This document shows, piece by piece, positions 8,266 through 16,752 of a stretch of 64,000 nucleotides of DNA. The position numbers were made by a program, and so were the translations under genes. The stretch comes from JAFGFY01 sp964520425 (lineage in GTDB: Bacteria; Desulfobacterota; DSM-4660; Desulfatiglandales; HGW-15): assembly GCA_964520425.1 (NCBI GenBank), contig CAZFMX010000002.1:1-64000 (forward strand). Reading direction: 5' to 3'. Every line of letters starts with the position of its first letter. The first letter of the stretch is position 1. The notes beneath the pieces were generated by a model. The model was not told the DNA's origin, searched no databases, and saw only the letters and a list, made by a program, of their open reading frames with translations.

Positions 8266-9018
8266 GTGAAACTTAAAGATAAAATTGCACTTGTGACAGG
8301 TAGCAGCCGTGGTGTGGGCAAGGCTGTGGCTGTCGGCTATGCCCAGGAAGGGGCCAAGGTGGTGATCAACTATACATCCAACGAGAAGGCGGCCACTGAG
8401 GTTGTGGAAACCATAGAGAAGATTGGCAGCCAGGCTATCGCGGTGAAGGCTGATGTGGCAAAAAAGGCGGATGTAGAACGGCTGGTTCAGACCGGAATTG
8501 ATGAGTTTGGCGGACTCGATATTCTGGTAAACAATGCTGGATTTGGACGTCCCGCCATGATGCTGAAAATGGAAGAAGATCAGTGGGATTCCGTGGTGGA
8601 TATTCATCTGAAAGGAGCCTTTTTATGTGCCCAGGCAGCCGCTCTCCATATGAAAGAGAAAAACAGCGGTAAAATCATCAATGTCACCTCTGTGGCCGGA
8701 TTGGTGGGTACAATTGGACAAATCAATTACAGCGCGGCCAAAGGCGGAGTGATCAGCATGACCAAATCCATGGCCAGGGAACTGGCCAGATATAACATCT
8801 GTGTGAATGTCATCTCCCTGGGCATCGTCGCCACAGATATGACGGAAAAAATAAGGACCGATGAAAAGCTCAGAGAAATCTACATGAATCGAATTCTGCT
8901 CAAGAGGTTTGCCGAAGCTGAAGACATCACACCAGCCTTTACATTCCTTGCTTCTGATGACAGCAGTTATATCACCGGTCAACTCCTGTGCGTCGATGGG
9001 GGTTACGGGATGATTTAA
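8266..9018 (+). CDS. Short-chain dehydrogenase/reductase (FabG-like)
   Basis: 250-aa NAD(P)-dependent SDR with the glycine motif TGSSRGVGKA near residues 10-20, NNAG (about 90), catalytic Ser in VTSVAG and YSAAK (Tyr and Lys spaced by three). The GTG start has an AAGGGGG site. Overall it is close to 3-oxoacyl-ACP/CoA reductases. As first gene of a transcript with had and oah, it may oxidise 3-hydroxypimelyl-CoA or a related beta-hydroxyacyl-CoA in benzoyl-CoA breakdown; that substrate is an inference from position only. Confidence 0.85.
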   Translation: MKLKDKIALVTGSSRGVGKAVAVGYAQEGAKVVINYTSNEKAATEVVETIEKIGSQAIAVKADVAKKADVERLVQTGIDEFGGLDILVNNAGFGRPAMMLKMEEDQWDSVVDIHLKGAFLCAQAAALHMKEKNSGKIINVTSVAGLVGTIGQINYSAAKGGVISMTKSMARELARYNICVNVISLGIVATDMTEKIRTDEKLREIYMNRILLKRFAEAEDITPAFTFLASDDSSYITGQLLCVDGGYGMI

Positions 9019-9037
9019 CTATTGGACTTCTCTTGAA

Positions 9038-9160
9038 ATGGAGTTCGGAAGCCTACCAATCAAAGATGCCGCTCATGGTCAGGTGGATGACCCTACCAAG
9101 ATGGCGGACAAGGCGCATATTGAAGGATTACGGAAACGTGGATCGATAAGAGAACCTTAA
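9038..9160 (+). CDS. Possible 40-aa small protein or coding remnant
   Basis: An open frame of 40 codons lies between the SDR and had genes. It reads MEFGSLPIKDAAHGQV ... GLRKRGSIREP, a plausible soluble composition, but there is no Shine-Dalgarno site and no recognised family. It could be a decayed gene end. Only its coding-like composition supports it. Confidence 0.25.
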   Translation: MEFGSLPIKDAAHGQVDDPTKMADKAHIEGLRKRGSIREP

Positions 9161-9177
9161 GAATAAGGAGGGTGAAA

Positions 9178-10284
9178 ATGGGAGGAGTACCTGAGAAGAT
9201 TCAAACCTGGCAAATGCTTCAACCCACCGTACGGGACCGGGAAACCGGCGAGGTCACGGCGGGAATACTTGAAAAGACCGAAATACCCATGCCTGAACTA
9301 CGCCTGGGTGAAGTCTTGGTGGAAATCGCAGGCTGTGGAGTCTGCCACACGGACCTGGGGTATTTCTATGATGGCGTTCCAACGGTCTCAAAACCACCCC
9401 TGACATTGGGACACGAAATATCAGGGACGGTCGTGGCCGGGGATGAGGCATGGATGGGCAAAGAAGTGATCATCCCGGCTGTCATGCCGTGCAGGAAGTG
9501 CATTCTATGCAAAACCAGTCGAGGAAACAGATGTCTGGATCAGAAGATGCCGGGAAACAGCACGGGTGTCTATGGCGGTTTTTCAAGTCATATACCGGTG
9601 CCAAGCGTCGATTTGTGTGAAGTAAAGGGCCGTGGGGATATTCCCCTCTCCCATCTGGCCGTGGTAGCCGATGCAGCCACCACACCCTATCAGGCGGCAA
9701 AAAGGGCTGATCTTCAACCGGGTGACAATGTCGTCATTGTAGGAATTACAGGGGGTGTCGGTCAATACATGGGACAAACCGCAAAGGCTCTTGGCGCTAA
9801 GACGGTCATGGGTATTGCCCGCAACCAGGAAAAACTTGATCGAGCCCTTAACTTTGGTGCCGACTTTGTCATCAACTCCACGGACAAAGACGCCAAGGCC
9901 GTGTCCAAGGAATTTCGGGGCCTCTGCAAAGAGAACGGACTTCCTGGTACCGGGTGGAAGATCTTTGAAGTCACGGGTGTCAAACCTGGTCAGGAAATCG
10001 CCCTGACCCTGGTGAGTTTTACCTCGAAACTGATCGTTGTTGGTTTTGGAATGGCCAAGACAGAATATGCGATCGGCCGTCTCATGGCCTTTGATGCGGA
10101 GATCATCGGGACCTGGGGTTGTCTACCCGAATACTACCCCATTGTCCTGGATATGGTTTTAAACGGCAGGATCAATATACAGGAGTTTGTGGAGACTCGA
10201 CCCATGAGTACCATTGTCGATACCTTTGCAGAAGCCCACAAGACACCGCCCATGAAGCGGATTGTCTTAACACCCGATTTTTAG
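9178..10284 (+). CDS. had: 6-hydroxycyclohex-1-ene-1-carbonyl-CoA dehydrogenase
   Basis: 368-aa zinc alcohol dehydrogenase family member that would oxidise 6-hydroxycyclohex-1-ene-1-carbonyl-CoA to the 6-oxo compound with NAD+. Catalytic zinc ligands are visible in GCGVCHTDLGYF and GHE; the structural zinc loop is PCRKCILCKTSRGNRC with four cysteines; the nucleotide site is GITGGVGQYMGQ. The N-terminus PEKIQTWQM is typical of the Had/BamQ group. ATG 9178 is preferred over GTG 9172 because AAGGAGG then lies 6 nt upstream. The next gene, oah, uses its product, which strengthens the assignment. Confidence 0.9.
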   Translation: MGGVPEKIQTWQMLQPTVRDRETGEVTAGILEKTEIPMPELRLGEVLVEIAGCGVCHTDLGYFYDGVPTVSKPPLTLGHEISGTVVAGDEAWMGKEVIIPAVMPCRKCILCKTSRGNRCLDQKMPGNSTGVYGGFSSHIPVPSVDLCEVKGRGDIPLSHLAVVADAATTPYQAAKRADLQPGDNVVIVGITGGVGQYMGQTAKALGAKTVMGIARNQEKLDRALNFGADFVINSTDKDAKAVSKEFRGLCKENGLPGTGWKIFEVTGVKPGQEIALTLVSFTSKLIVVGFGMAKTEYAIGRLMAFDAEIIGTWGCLPEYYPIVLDMVLNGRINIQEFVETRPMSTIVDTFAEAHKTPPMKRIVLTPDF

Positions 10285-10333
10285 GCCTATAACAATTTCA
10301 AAAATACTAATAGAAAGAAGGAGGGGTAGTATT

Positions 10334-11470
10334 ATGGCTTTAGAATGGATGCCAAGAGATGATGGACAAAAAGACCATCTATTGCACACGGATGTACACT
10401 GGGGAACCGAGGCTCCCTGTGTAGTCTATGAAAAGAAACCTATAGTCGATCCAAAGGGAAATGTTGTGGAGGGACTTTATACCGCATGGATTCGCTTGAA
10501 CAACCCTAAGCAGTACAATTCATATACAACGGAAATGGTCAAGGGTGTCATCGCCGGTTTTCAAAACTCATCCCTTGACAGAAGCGTAGTGGCCGTCGTT
10601 TTTACAGCAACCGGCCCCTACGCCTTCTGCACGGGCGGCAATACTAAGGAATACAGCGAGTATTACAGTAGACGACCGGATGAATACGGCCAGTACATGG
10701 AACTCTTTAATGGTATGGTCGACTCGATTCTCATGTGCAAGAAGCCGGTGATTTGCAGGGTGAACGGCATGAGAGTGGCTGGTGGACAGGAAATCGGCAT
10801 GGCATGCGATCTCGCCATCTCTTCAGACCTGGCCATCTTTGGACAAGCCGGTCCCAGACATGGCTCCGCTCCGGTGGGGGGATCATCCGACTTTCTGCCC
10901 TGGTTCCTCAGTGCCGAAGACGCAATGTGGAACTGTGTCTCCTGTGAGATGTGGTCTGCCTACAAGATGAGAGCCAAAAACCTGATCTCCAAGGCCGTTC
11001 CGGTCCTGAAGGTGGATGGACAATGGGTACGCAACCCCATGGTCATCACGGATAAATACGTGGAAAACGGCGAAATCGTATACGGCGAGTACAAGACAGG
11101 CGATGAGGCCAAAGAAGCCCGTGCGTTTGTCAAGGAACACCAACCCAATGCCGACTTTGAGCTTCTGGACAAGGAAGTAGACAAGATTGTCTGGACTTTT
11201 ACCAACCTATTCCCCGGATGTCTGATCAAATCCATCGATGGAATCCGACAGAAGAAGAAATTCTTCTGGGATACTACGAAGAACGAGCATCGACACTGGC
11301 TGGCAGCCAACATGGGTGGAGAGGCCTTCCTGGGTTTTGGCGCCTTCAATACCAAGAAGATCACAGGCCGGGATACGATTGATTTTATCAAGTTCCGTCA
11401 GAATGTAGCAGAAGCCAAGAGCTGGGATCAGGATATGTTTGCAGAAGTAATGGGGAAACCGCAAGAATAA
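10334..11470 (+). CDS. oah: 6-oxocyclohex-1-ene-1-carbonyl-CoA hydrolase (ring opening)
   Basis: 378-aa crotonase-fold enzyme, also called BamA, that adds water to 6-oxocyclohex-1-ene-1-carbonyl-CoA and cleaves the alicyclic ring to 3-hydroxypimelyl-CoA. The long N-terminus (LEWMPRDDGQKDHLLHTDVH), the GGNTKEYSEYYSRRPDEYGQYM block and GQAGPRHGSAPVGGSSDFLP are characteristic of this family and unlike ordinary enoyl-CoA hydratases. This gene is the standard marker of anaerobic aromatic degradation. It is followed by a strong terminator, so it ends the transcript begun at the SDR. Confidence 0.95.
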   Translation: MALEWMPRDDGQKDHLLHTDVHWGTEAPCVVYEKKPIVDPKGNVVEGLYTAWIRLNNPKQYNSYTTEMVKGVIAGFQNSSLDRSVVAVVFTATGPYAFCTGGNTKEYSEYYSRRPDEYGQYMELFNGMVDSILMCKKPVICRVNGMRVAGGQEIGMACDLAISSDLAIFGQAGPRHGSAPVGGSSDFLPWFLSAEDAMWNCVSCEMWSAYKMRAKNLISKAVPVLKVDGQWVRNPMVITDKYVENGEIVYGEYKTGDEAKEARAFVKEHQPNADFELLDKEVDKIVWTFTNLFPGCLIKSIDGIRQKKKFFWDTTKNEHRHWLAANMGGEAFLGFGAFNTKKITGRDTIDFIKFRQNVAEAKSWDQDMFAEVMGKPQE

Positions 11471-11491
11471 TCCCAGCATTGTGAACCACAC

Positions 11492-11527
11492 AAGGCAGGC
11501 AGGGTTTAGCGGCCCGCCTGCCTTTTT
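11492..11527 (+). terminator. Rho-independent terminator after oah
   Basis: AGGCAGGC (11493-11500) pairs with GCCTGCCT (11516-11523), followed by TTTTT. It separates the SDR-had-oah transcript from the dch gene. Confidence 0.8.
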
Positions 11528-11608
11528 CATTCTAGCTCTTCTTGACATATTTAGTTAGACTAATATTCATGGTTATTAACGGAATACTCGATTGTATTAA
11601 TGTGTATA

Positions 11609-11837
11609 AGGCACGGACTATTCCCTCAAGATGATATCTATAAGGGCCAGAGGTGATGGTCTGAACTTTGAGGGTTTAAGAGGCCGTTTCTTCCAAGCGA
11701 GCTATACATTCTGCCATAGGTTCTAAGGCGTACCCCCCGGGGGGCACACCCCGGGGCGTACTCCCTCAAAGTTCAAATCACTGCGGGATTCAGTGAAACT
11801 TTTTTGAGATATCGTCTTGTGGGAACAGCTCATGCCT
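11609..11837. repeat. Dispersed intergenic repeat, head-to-head pair (copy B)
   Basis: The left unit (11609-11680) and the right unit (11763-11837, inverted) are both related to copy A at 3194-3299. Between them lies a GC-rich core with CCCCCCGGGGGG and CCCCGGGG, bounded by two GCGTAC copies. The pair would form a long cruciform or RNA hairpin. No reading frame is present. Confidence 0.7.
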
Positions 11838-11947
11838 CATTTTTTTACTAGATCTGTGAATATATGATACATGGGATTAACATTAGTATCTTCAAGAAGC
11901 TGAGACTCATCATACATGAGCGCTTGTGATTGCCCCAATTCGGAGGT

Positions 11948-12049
11948 CATGCCGGTCTCCTCAAGGTGTTATCTCAAAAGAAATTCCACCCGAATTTCGC
12001 AGTGGTCTGATTTCCAAAGATTTACGCCCCTAAACCATCGCAGAATGTC
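11948..12049. repeat. Dispersed intergenic repeat, copy C
   Basis: More diverged copy of the same family, sharing CTCAAG, TATCTCAAAA, GAAATTCCAC, GTCTGAT and CGCAGAATG in the order seen in copy A. With copy B it fills most of the 750-bp gap between oah and dch. Confidence 0.6.
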
Positions 12050-12222
12050 CCGCTATTCCTTTAGATTTTTCTCTTAAATCCTTGGAAAACAGACCCGCGG
12101 TGATGAACGAAATAGATAACACCTTGAAGAGACTGGCGTGACCGGAGGTCAATTGAGGCTTATTTATAGACTTGCCGCAGAAAACGGAAAGTCAAAACTG
12201 CTAAAACGAAAGGAGTATGATC

Positions 12223-12990
12223 ATGGCTTATGAACATATCGAAGTGAGTATCGAGAACGGACTGGGAACCATCACTTTAAACAGACCTCCGGTCAATGTC
12301 TTAAACATTCCCATGATGGAGGAGATAAATCAGACGTTGGACGGAATGCGGGGGAAGAAAGACCTCAAGGTCGTCCTCTTCAATGCCAAGGGGAAATGCT
12401 TTTCCGCCGGGGTCGACGTTGGGGATCATATGGGCGACTCGGTCCAGAAGATGGTCGAAGACTTTCACGGCATGTTCCGCCGCATGGACAAACTCGGCGT
12501 CCTGACCGTGGCTTCGATCTATGGATCTTGTCTGGGAGGCGGGTGCGAGTTGGCCATATTTTGTGATCTGGTCATCGCCGATGAAAGCGCCAAGTTAGGA
12601 CAGCCCGAAATCCAGGTAGGCGTGTTCCCTCCGATTGCAGCCCAGATCATGCCTCGCATCACCGGACGAAAGGCGGCTATGGATCTTATTCTGTCGGGAA
12701 GGATTATTTCAGCCCAAGAGGCCCTACAGATGGGGCTTATCAACAAGGTGGTCAAAAAGGACAACTTGGAAAAAGAAACCAATGAATTTCTAAAACCTTA
12801 CCTAAACCTGAGCGCCGAGGTCCTGAGGCTGACAAAAAAAGCGGTCATGGCCGGATTAATGGATGATCTGGAACCCTCCCTGAAGGTCATAGAAGGTATC
12901 TATCTCAATGAGCTTATGAAGACGCACGATGCTGAAGAAGGGCTTAAGGCCTTCTTGGAAAAGAGAAAAGCGGTCTGGAAAAACAGATAG
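12223..12990 (+). CDS. dch: Cyclohexa-1,5-diene-1-carbonyl-CoA hydratase
   Basis: 255-aa crotonase-family protein (BamR group) predicted to hydrate the dienoyl-CoA made by benzoyl-CoA reductase to 6-hydroxycyclohex-1-ene-1-carbonyl-CoA, the substrate of Had. The oxyanion-hole segments KCFSAGVDVGDHMGD and YGSCLGGGCELA, and LGQPEIQVGVFPPIAA, match this group. ATG 12223 has AAAGGAG 7 nt upstream; ATG 12217 would be too close. It is transcribed apart from had/oah because a terminator and repeats intervene. A general enoyl-CoA hydratase is the alternative, but the neighbourhood argues for dch. Confidence 0.85.
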   Translation: MAYEHIEVSIENGLGTITLNRPPVNVLNIPMMEEINQTLDGMRGKKDLKVVLFNAKGKCFSAGVDVGDHMGDSVQKMVEDFHGMFRRMDKLGVLTVASIYGSCLGGGCELAIFCDLVIADESAKLGQPEIQVGVFPPIAAQIMPRITGRKAAMDLILSGRIISAQEALQMGLINKVVKKDNLEKETNEFLKPYLNLSAEVLRLTKKAVMAGLMDDLEPSLKVIEGIYLNELMKTHDAEEGLKAFLEKRKAVWKNR

Positions 12991-12996
12991 AGACGT

Positions 12997-13101
12997 GAAC
13001 CGCATGACAGTCTGAATGGTGTTCAAGAAAGAATATCGAATAAGGGATAAACAATGGTGGAATATCTCCTTTGGCATTATGCGGTTCAATATTCGATATT
13101 C
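12997..13101. repeat. Interleaved inverted repeats between convergent genes
   Basis: GAACCGCAT (12997-13005) pairs with ATGCGGTTC (13079-13087), and GAATATCGAATA (13031-13042) with TATTCGATATTC (13090-13101). The arms run L1-L2-R1-R2, so both pairings together make a pseudoknot topology rather than a simple hairpin. It sits between the 3' ends of dch and the mutase small subunit. Confidence 0.6.
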
Positions 13102-13151
13102 GTAGGTTTTAAGATCTGAAAGACGTTAGGCTCATACGGAAAGGGCACGTT

Positions 13152-13553
13152 TCATCTCTTAAGATTCTGTTTGATATAGTTGACAATCTTCTCGGTGCGG
13201 GTTCCCGGCCCGAAAATCTCTGAGATTCCGCAGGCCTTCAGGTCAGAGACATCTTCATCGGGAATAATGCCTCCTCCGATAACCAGGATATCGTCGATTT
13301 CCTTTTCCTTCAAAAGGTTCATAACCTCTGGAAACAAGTAATCATGGGCGCCGGAAAGCACGCTCATGGCAATGACATCCACGTCTTCCTGGATCGCTGC
13401 CTCGACAATCTGTTGGGGAGTCTGTCTCAGTCCTGTATAGATCACTTCCATTCCTGCGTCCATCAGTGCTCTGGCGATTACCTTGACACCCCTGTCATGA
13501 CCGTCAAGACCGGGTTTTGCAGCCAAGACCCTGATTTTTCTCGTTATATTCAT
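13152..13553 (-). CDS. mcmB: Methylmalonyl-CoA mutase, cobalamin-binding small subunit
   Basis: 133-aa B12-binding domain protein with the base-off/His-on motif GLDGHDRG (the DxHxxG signature), SVLSGAH and the GGGIIP loop. It completes the two-protein mutase with the large subunit directly upstream. The start at 13553 has GGGAGAG 6 nt upstream; an in-frame ATG 15 nt earlier overlaps the stop of the large subunit and has no such site. The pair interconverts succinyl-CoA and methylmalonyl-CoA. Confidence 0.9.
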   Translation of the reverse strand: MNITRKIRVLAAKPGLDGHDRGVKVIARALMDAGMEVIYTGLRQTPQQIVEAAIQEDVDVIAMSVLSGAHDYLFPEVMNLLKEKEIDDILVIGGGIIPDEDVSDLKACGISEIFGPGTRTEKIVNYIKQNLKR

Positions 13554-13568
13554 AGCCCACTCTCCCAT

Positions 13569-15245
13569 TCAAGTCGTACTCACATGCTGATATTCCCCAA
13601 AAACATCCCTCAACACATCACAAATCTCTCCCAAAGTGGCATAGGCCTTCACTGCGCTAAGGATCGAGGGCATCAGGTTCTCGCGTCCCTGAGCAACCCT
13701 CCTTAATTCGGAGAGGATCTTGGAAACCAGGTCATTGTCTCTCTCTGATCTGAGCTTTTTAAGCCTCTCTATTTGGGAAACCCTTACAGACGGGTCCACC
13801 CTTAGAAGGTTGATCGGCTTTTCTTCTTCCATTTCAAACCGATTCATCCCCACAACAACCCTTTTTCCGCTCTCTATTTCCCGCTGGTACTGGTAGGCGC
13901 TCTCCTGTATTTCCCTTTGGATAAATCCCTTCTCAATGGCCGCAGCAGCCCCGCCCATCTCATCAATTATCCTAATATACGCCTCTGCCCTTTGGTCTAT
14001 CTCTTGAGTGAGTGCCTCCACATAATAGGAGCCTCCCAGAGGATCTATGGTATCGCAGATACCGGATTCATAGGCAATCAACTGTTGAGTCCGAAGGGCG
14101 ATCTGGACCGCCTCTTCTGAAGGCAAGCAGAGGGCTTCATCCATGGAATTGGTATGGAGGGATTGAGTTCCTCCCAGAACAGCGGCCAGGGCCTGTAATG
14201 CCACTCTCACAATGTTGTTTGAGGCCTGTCGGGCCGTCAAAGTGCATCCGGCGGTCTGGGTGTGAAACCGAATCATCATGGATTTGGGGTTTTTGGCCTT
14301 GAACCTCTCCTTCATAATCCTGGCCCAAAGACGCCTTGCAGCCCTGAATTTTGCCACCTCCTCAAAAAAATCCAGGTGTGCATTAAAAAAGAATGAGAGC
14401 CTGGGACCGAACGTATCCACATCCAGTCCAGCCTCGAGTGCAGCCTCCACGTAGGCAATCCCGTTGGCCAAGGTGAATGCAATTTCCTGAACCGCCGTGG
14501 ATCCTGCCTCTCTGATATGGTACCCACTGATACTGATCGTGTTCCATTGAGGAATCCTTTCAGCACAATAAGAAAAGATGTCCGTAATAATCCGCATAGA
14601 GGGTTGGGGAGGGAAAATATAGGTTCCCCTGGAAGAATATTCCTTTAATATGTCGTTCTGAATGGTCCCCCTCAGTTTTTCAGCTTTAATCCCCTGCTGT
14701 TCCGCGACCGCTAAATACATAGCCAACAGAACGGAGGCTGGCGCATTTATCGTCATGGAAGTACTCACCCTGTCCAGTGGAATCTCATTGAACAGGATCT
14801 CCATGTCTTTAAGTGAGTCGATAGCCACACCGACCTTTCCCACTTCGCCCATGGCCATTTCATGGTCTGAGTCGTGTCCTATCTGGGTGGGAAGATCAAA
14901 GGCGACAGATAGGCCTGTCTGCCCCTGTTCAAGCAGAAACCGATACCGTTTATTGGATTCTTCAGCAGATGCAAATCCTGCATATTGTCTCATAGTCCAA
15001 TATCTTCCTCTGTACATGGTGGGTTGAACCCCCCTGGTGAAAGGGTATTCTCCCGGAAACCCCATATCAGAGGCATAAGCCATCTCCTCTTGATCCAGTG
15101 GAGTATATAGTCTTTTGATGGGAATTCCAGAGGTATTGACAAACACCTCTTGTCGCTCCGGTCGTTTGGCCAGGCTTGCATCCGTTTTTTCGGACCAGTT
15201 TTTGAAGTTTTCGGCCAGAAGTTTGATATCTTTATGGTCAAGCAT
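13569..15245 (-). CDS. mcmA: Methylmalonyl-CoA mutase, large (catalytic) subunit
   Basis: 558-aa TIM-barrel subunit without a fused B12 domain. Characteristic blocks are YPFTRGVQPTMYRGRYWTMRQYAGF, TGLSVAFDLPTQIGHDSDHE, QNDILKEYSSRGTYIFPP and GYHIREAGSTA. The Tyr in PTMYRGR and the Arg in YSSRGTY correspond to the pair that selects methylmalonyl-CoA over isobutyryl-CoA. The start at 15245 has GGGGGAG upstream; a 13-codon extension lacks support. It serves propionyl-CoA metabolism or supplies methylmalonyl-CoA to a Na+-pumping decarboxylase, whose subunits lie next door. Confidence 0.93.
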   Translation of the reverse strand: MLDHKDIKLLAENFKNWSEKTDASLAKRPERQEVFVNTSGIPIKRLYTPLDQEEMAYASDMGFPGEYPFTRGVQPTMYRGRYWTMRQYAGFASAEESNKRYRFLLEQGQTGLSVAFDLPTQIGHDSDHEMAMGEVGKVGVAIDSLKDMEILFNEIPLDRVSTSMTINAPASVLLAMYLAVAEQQGIKAEKLRGTIQNDILKEYSSRGTYIFPPQPSMRIITDIFSYCAERIPQWNTISISGYHIREAGSTAVQEIAFTLANGIAYVEAALEAGLDVDTFGPRLSFFFNAHLDFFEEVAKFRAARRLWARIMKERFKAKNPKSMMIRFHTQTAGCTLTARQASNNIVRVALQALAAVLGGTQSLHTNSMDEALCLPSEEAVQIALRTQQLIAYESGICDTIDPLGGSYYVEALTQEIDQRAEAYIRIIDEMGGAAAAIEKGFIQREIQESAYQYQREIESGKRVVVGMNRFEMEEEKPINLLRVDPSVRVSQIERLKKLRSERDNDLVSKILSELRRVAQGRENLMPSILSAVKAYATLGEICDVLRDVFGEYQHVSTT

Positions 15246-15493
15246 GGATTCTCCCCCAGTCGTTGAGTCAGGTTTTTGACCCAAAAGCTATTTCATCACA
15301 GGAACGCCTGTCAAACGATTTCTGTATCCATACGGAGTTCGATGATCGGAGATTCCCTTGAGCCCCCTCCCCAATCAACATCCCCGCGACACAGCCGAAG
15401 AAAACAATAACCGTTGCGGCACTTAAGAAATCAAGAGGATAAGAAATGAGATTTCTCCTCCCGTGCAGAAATGCACGCCATATAAGAATATCC

Positions 15494-15522
15494 TTGACAA
15501 TAAAATGTGGCTCTATTATAGC
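15494..15522 (+). promoter_or_regulatory. Sigma70-type promoter
   Basis: TTGACA (15494-15499), 17-nt spacer, TATAGC (15517-15522), 75 nt upstream of the decarboxylase beta gene. The rest of 15246-15596 holds no gene with a recognisable start. Confidence 0.55.
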
Positions 15523-15596
15523 CGTGTTAAAATTATCTTCAACCGATAGAAGGCTTTGAAAAGTGTTTTATGAACTCATGACTGGAGTAACGAACC

Positions 15597-16739
15597 ATGA
15601 CGCTAAATGAAATTTTGGATATGTTCCAGGGGATGTTCTACCTCACCGGCGTATTCAATTTTCAATTGAAACTCGTCATCATGTGGGCTGTTGGATGCCT
15701 ATTTATGTGGCTGGCTATTAAAAAAGAGTATGAACCCCTCCTTCTTCTACCCATCGGTTTCGGGATTTTTATCGTCAATTTTCCTCTCGTCCCTCTGATG
15801 GGATGGAACGAAGGGCATGGGCAACTACTGCGGGTCTTTTACCATTACGGCCTGGAGTGGGAAATCATTCCATGCATCATCTTTCTCGGTCTCGGGGCTA
15901 TGACCGATTTCGGTCCCCTCATCGCCAATCCTAAGACCCTTATCGTCGGCGCTGGCGCCCAGCTCGGGGTGTTCATCACGTTTACCGGAACGGTCCTAGC
16001 CGGTTTCACCCTCAAGGAAGCGGCCTCTGTGAGTATCATTGGTGGGGCCGACGGACCGACGACCATCTACCTGACCCAGCACTTGGCCCCCCAGTTGCTT
16101 GGGGCGAATGCCCTTGCGGCCTATTCCTATATGGCTATGGTACCCCTAATCCAACCCGGCATCATGAGACTCATGACCACGGCCAAGGAGAGGAAAATCC
16201 GAATGAGGCAACTCCGGCCCGTATCGAAACAGGAAAAAATACTCTTCCCCCTGGTGACGGCTGGAATTGTCGCCCTCCTTGTACCCTCGGTCATCCCTCT
16301 CATGGGAATGTTCATGCTGGGCAACCTGATGAAGGAATGCGGCGTGGTAGACCGGCTCACCGATACCGCTCAAGGCTCCTTAATGAACATCATGACCATC
16401 TTCCTGGGGCTTTCCGTTGGGGCCACGATGCATGCGGACAACTTCCTGAACTGGAAGCCCCTCCTTATTTTCGGGCTGGGCCTCATTGACTTTGGAGTCT
16501 GCACCATGGGCGGCATCCTAACGGTCAAGATCATGAACCTGTTCGTCAAAGAGAAGATGAATCCGCTCATCGGCTCCGCTGGAGTCTCGGCCGTACCCAT
16601 GGCCGCGAGGGTCTCCCAGATACAGGGAACACGATATGATCGAAGCAACTTTCTCCTGATGCACGCCATTGGCCCAAATTTGGCGGGCGTAATCGGATCA
16701 GCCGCAGCAGCGGGCATGTTTATCGCCATGTTCGACTGA
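15597..16739 (+). CDS. Na+-translocating decarboxylase, beta subunit
   Basis: 380-aa, about nine-helix membrane protein of the OadB/MmdB/GcdB family that carries Na+ across the membrane while decarboxylating carboxybiotin. Family landmarks are GAGAQLGVFITF, SIIGGADGPTTIYLTQ (with the conserved Asp of the ion path), AYSYMAMVPLIQP, GCLFMW near the start and SAVPMAARVSQ followed by HAIGPNLAGVIGSA. In anaerobic aromatic degraders this type of pump serves glutaconyl-CoA decarboxylase; methylmalonyl-CoA decarboxylase is equally possible given the mutase beside it. The carboxyltransferase subunit is not in the window. Confidence 0.92.
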   Translation: MTLNEILDMFQGMFYLTGVFNFQLKLVIMWAVGCLFMWLAIKKEYEPLLLLPIGFGIFIVNFPLVPLMGWNEGHGQLLRVFYHYGLEWEIIPCIIFLGLGAMTDFGPLIANPKTLIVGAGAQLGVFITFTGTVLAGFTLKEAASVSIIGGADGPTTIYLTQHLAPQLLGANALAAYSYMAMVPLIQPGIMRLMTTAKERKIRMRQLRPVSKQEKILFPLVTAGIVALLVPSVIPLMGMFMLGNLMKECGVVDRLTDTAQGSLMNIMTIFLGLSVGATMHADNFLNWKPLLIFGLGLIDFGVCTMGGILTVKIMNLFVKEKMNPLIGSAGVSAVPMAARVSQIQGTRYDRSNFLLMHAIGPNLAGVIGSAAAAGMFIAMFD

Positions 16740-16752
16740 TGGGGAGATACTC

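Noticed and set aside
15285..15560. Open minus-strand frame containing a hydrophobic stretch upstream of the mutase
   Set aside because: It has no start codon with a ribosome site, and it overlaps the promoter of the decarboxylase gene. One hydrophobic segment is not enough to call a gene.
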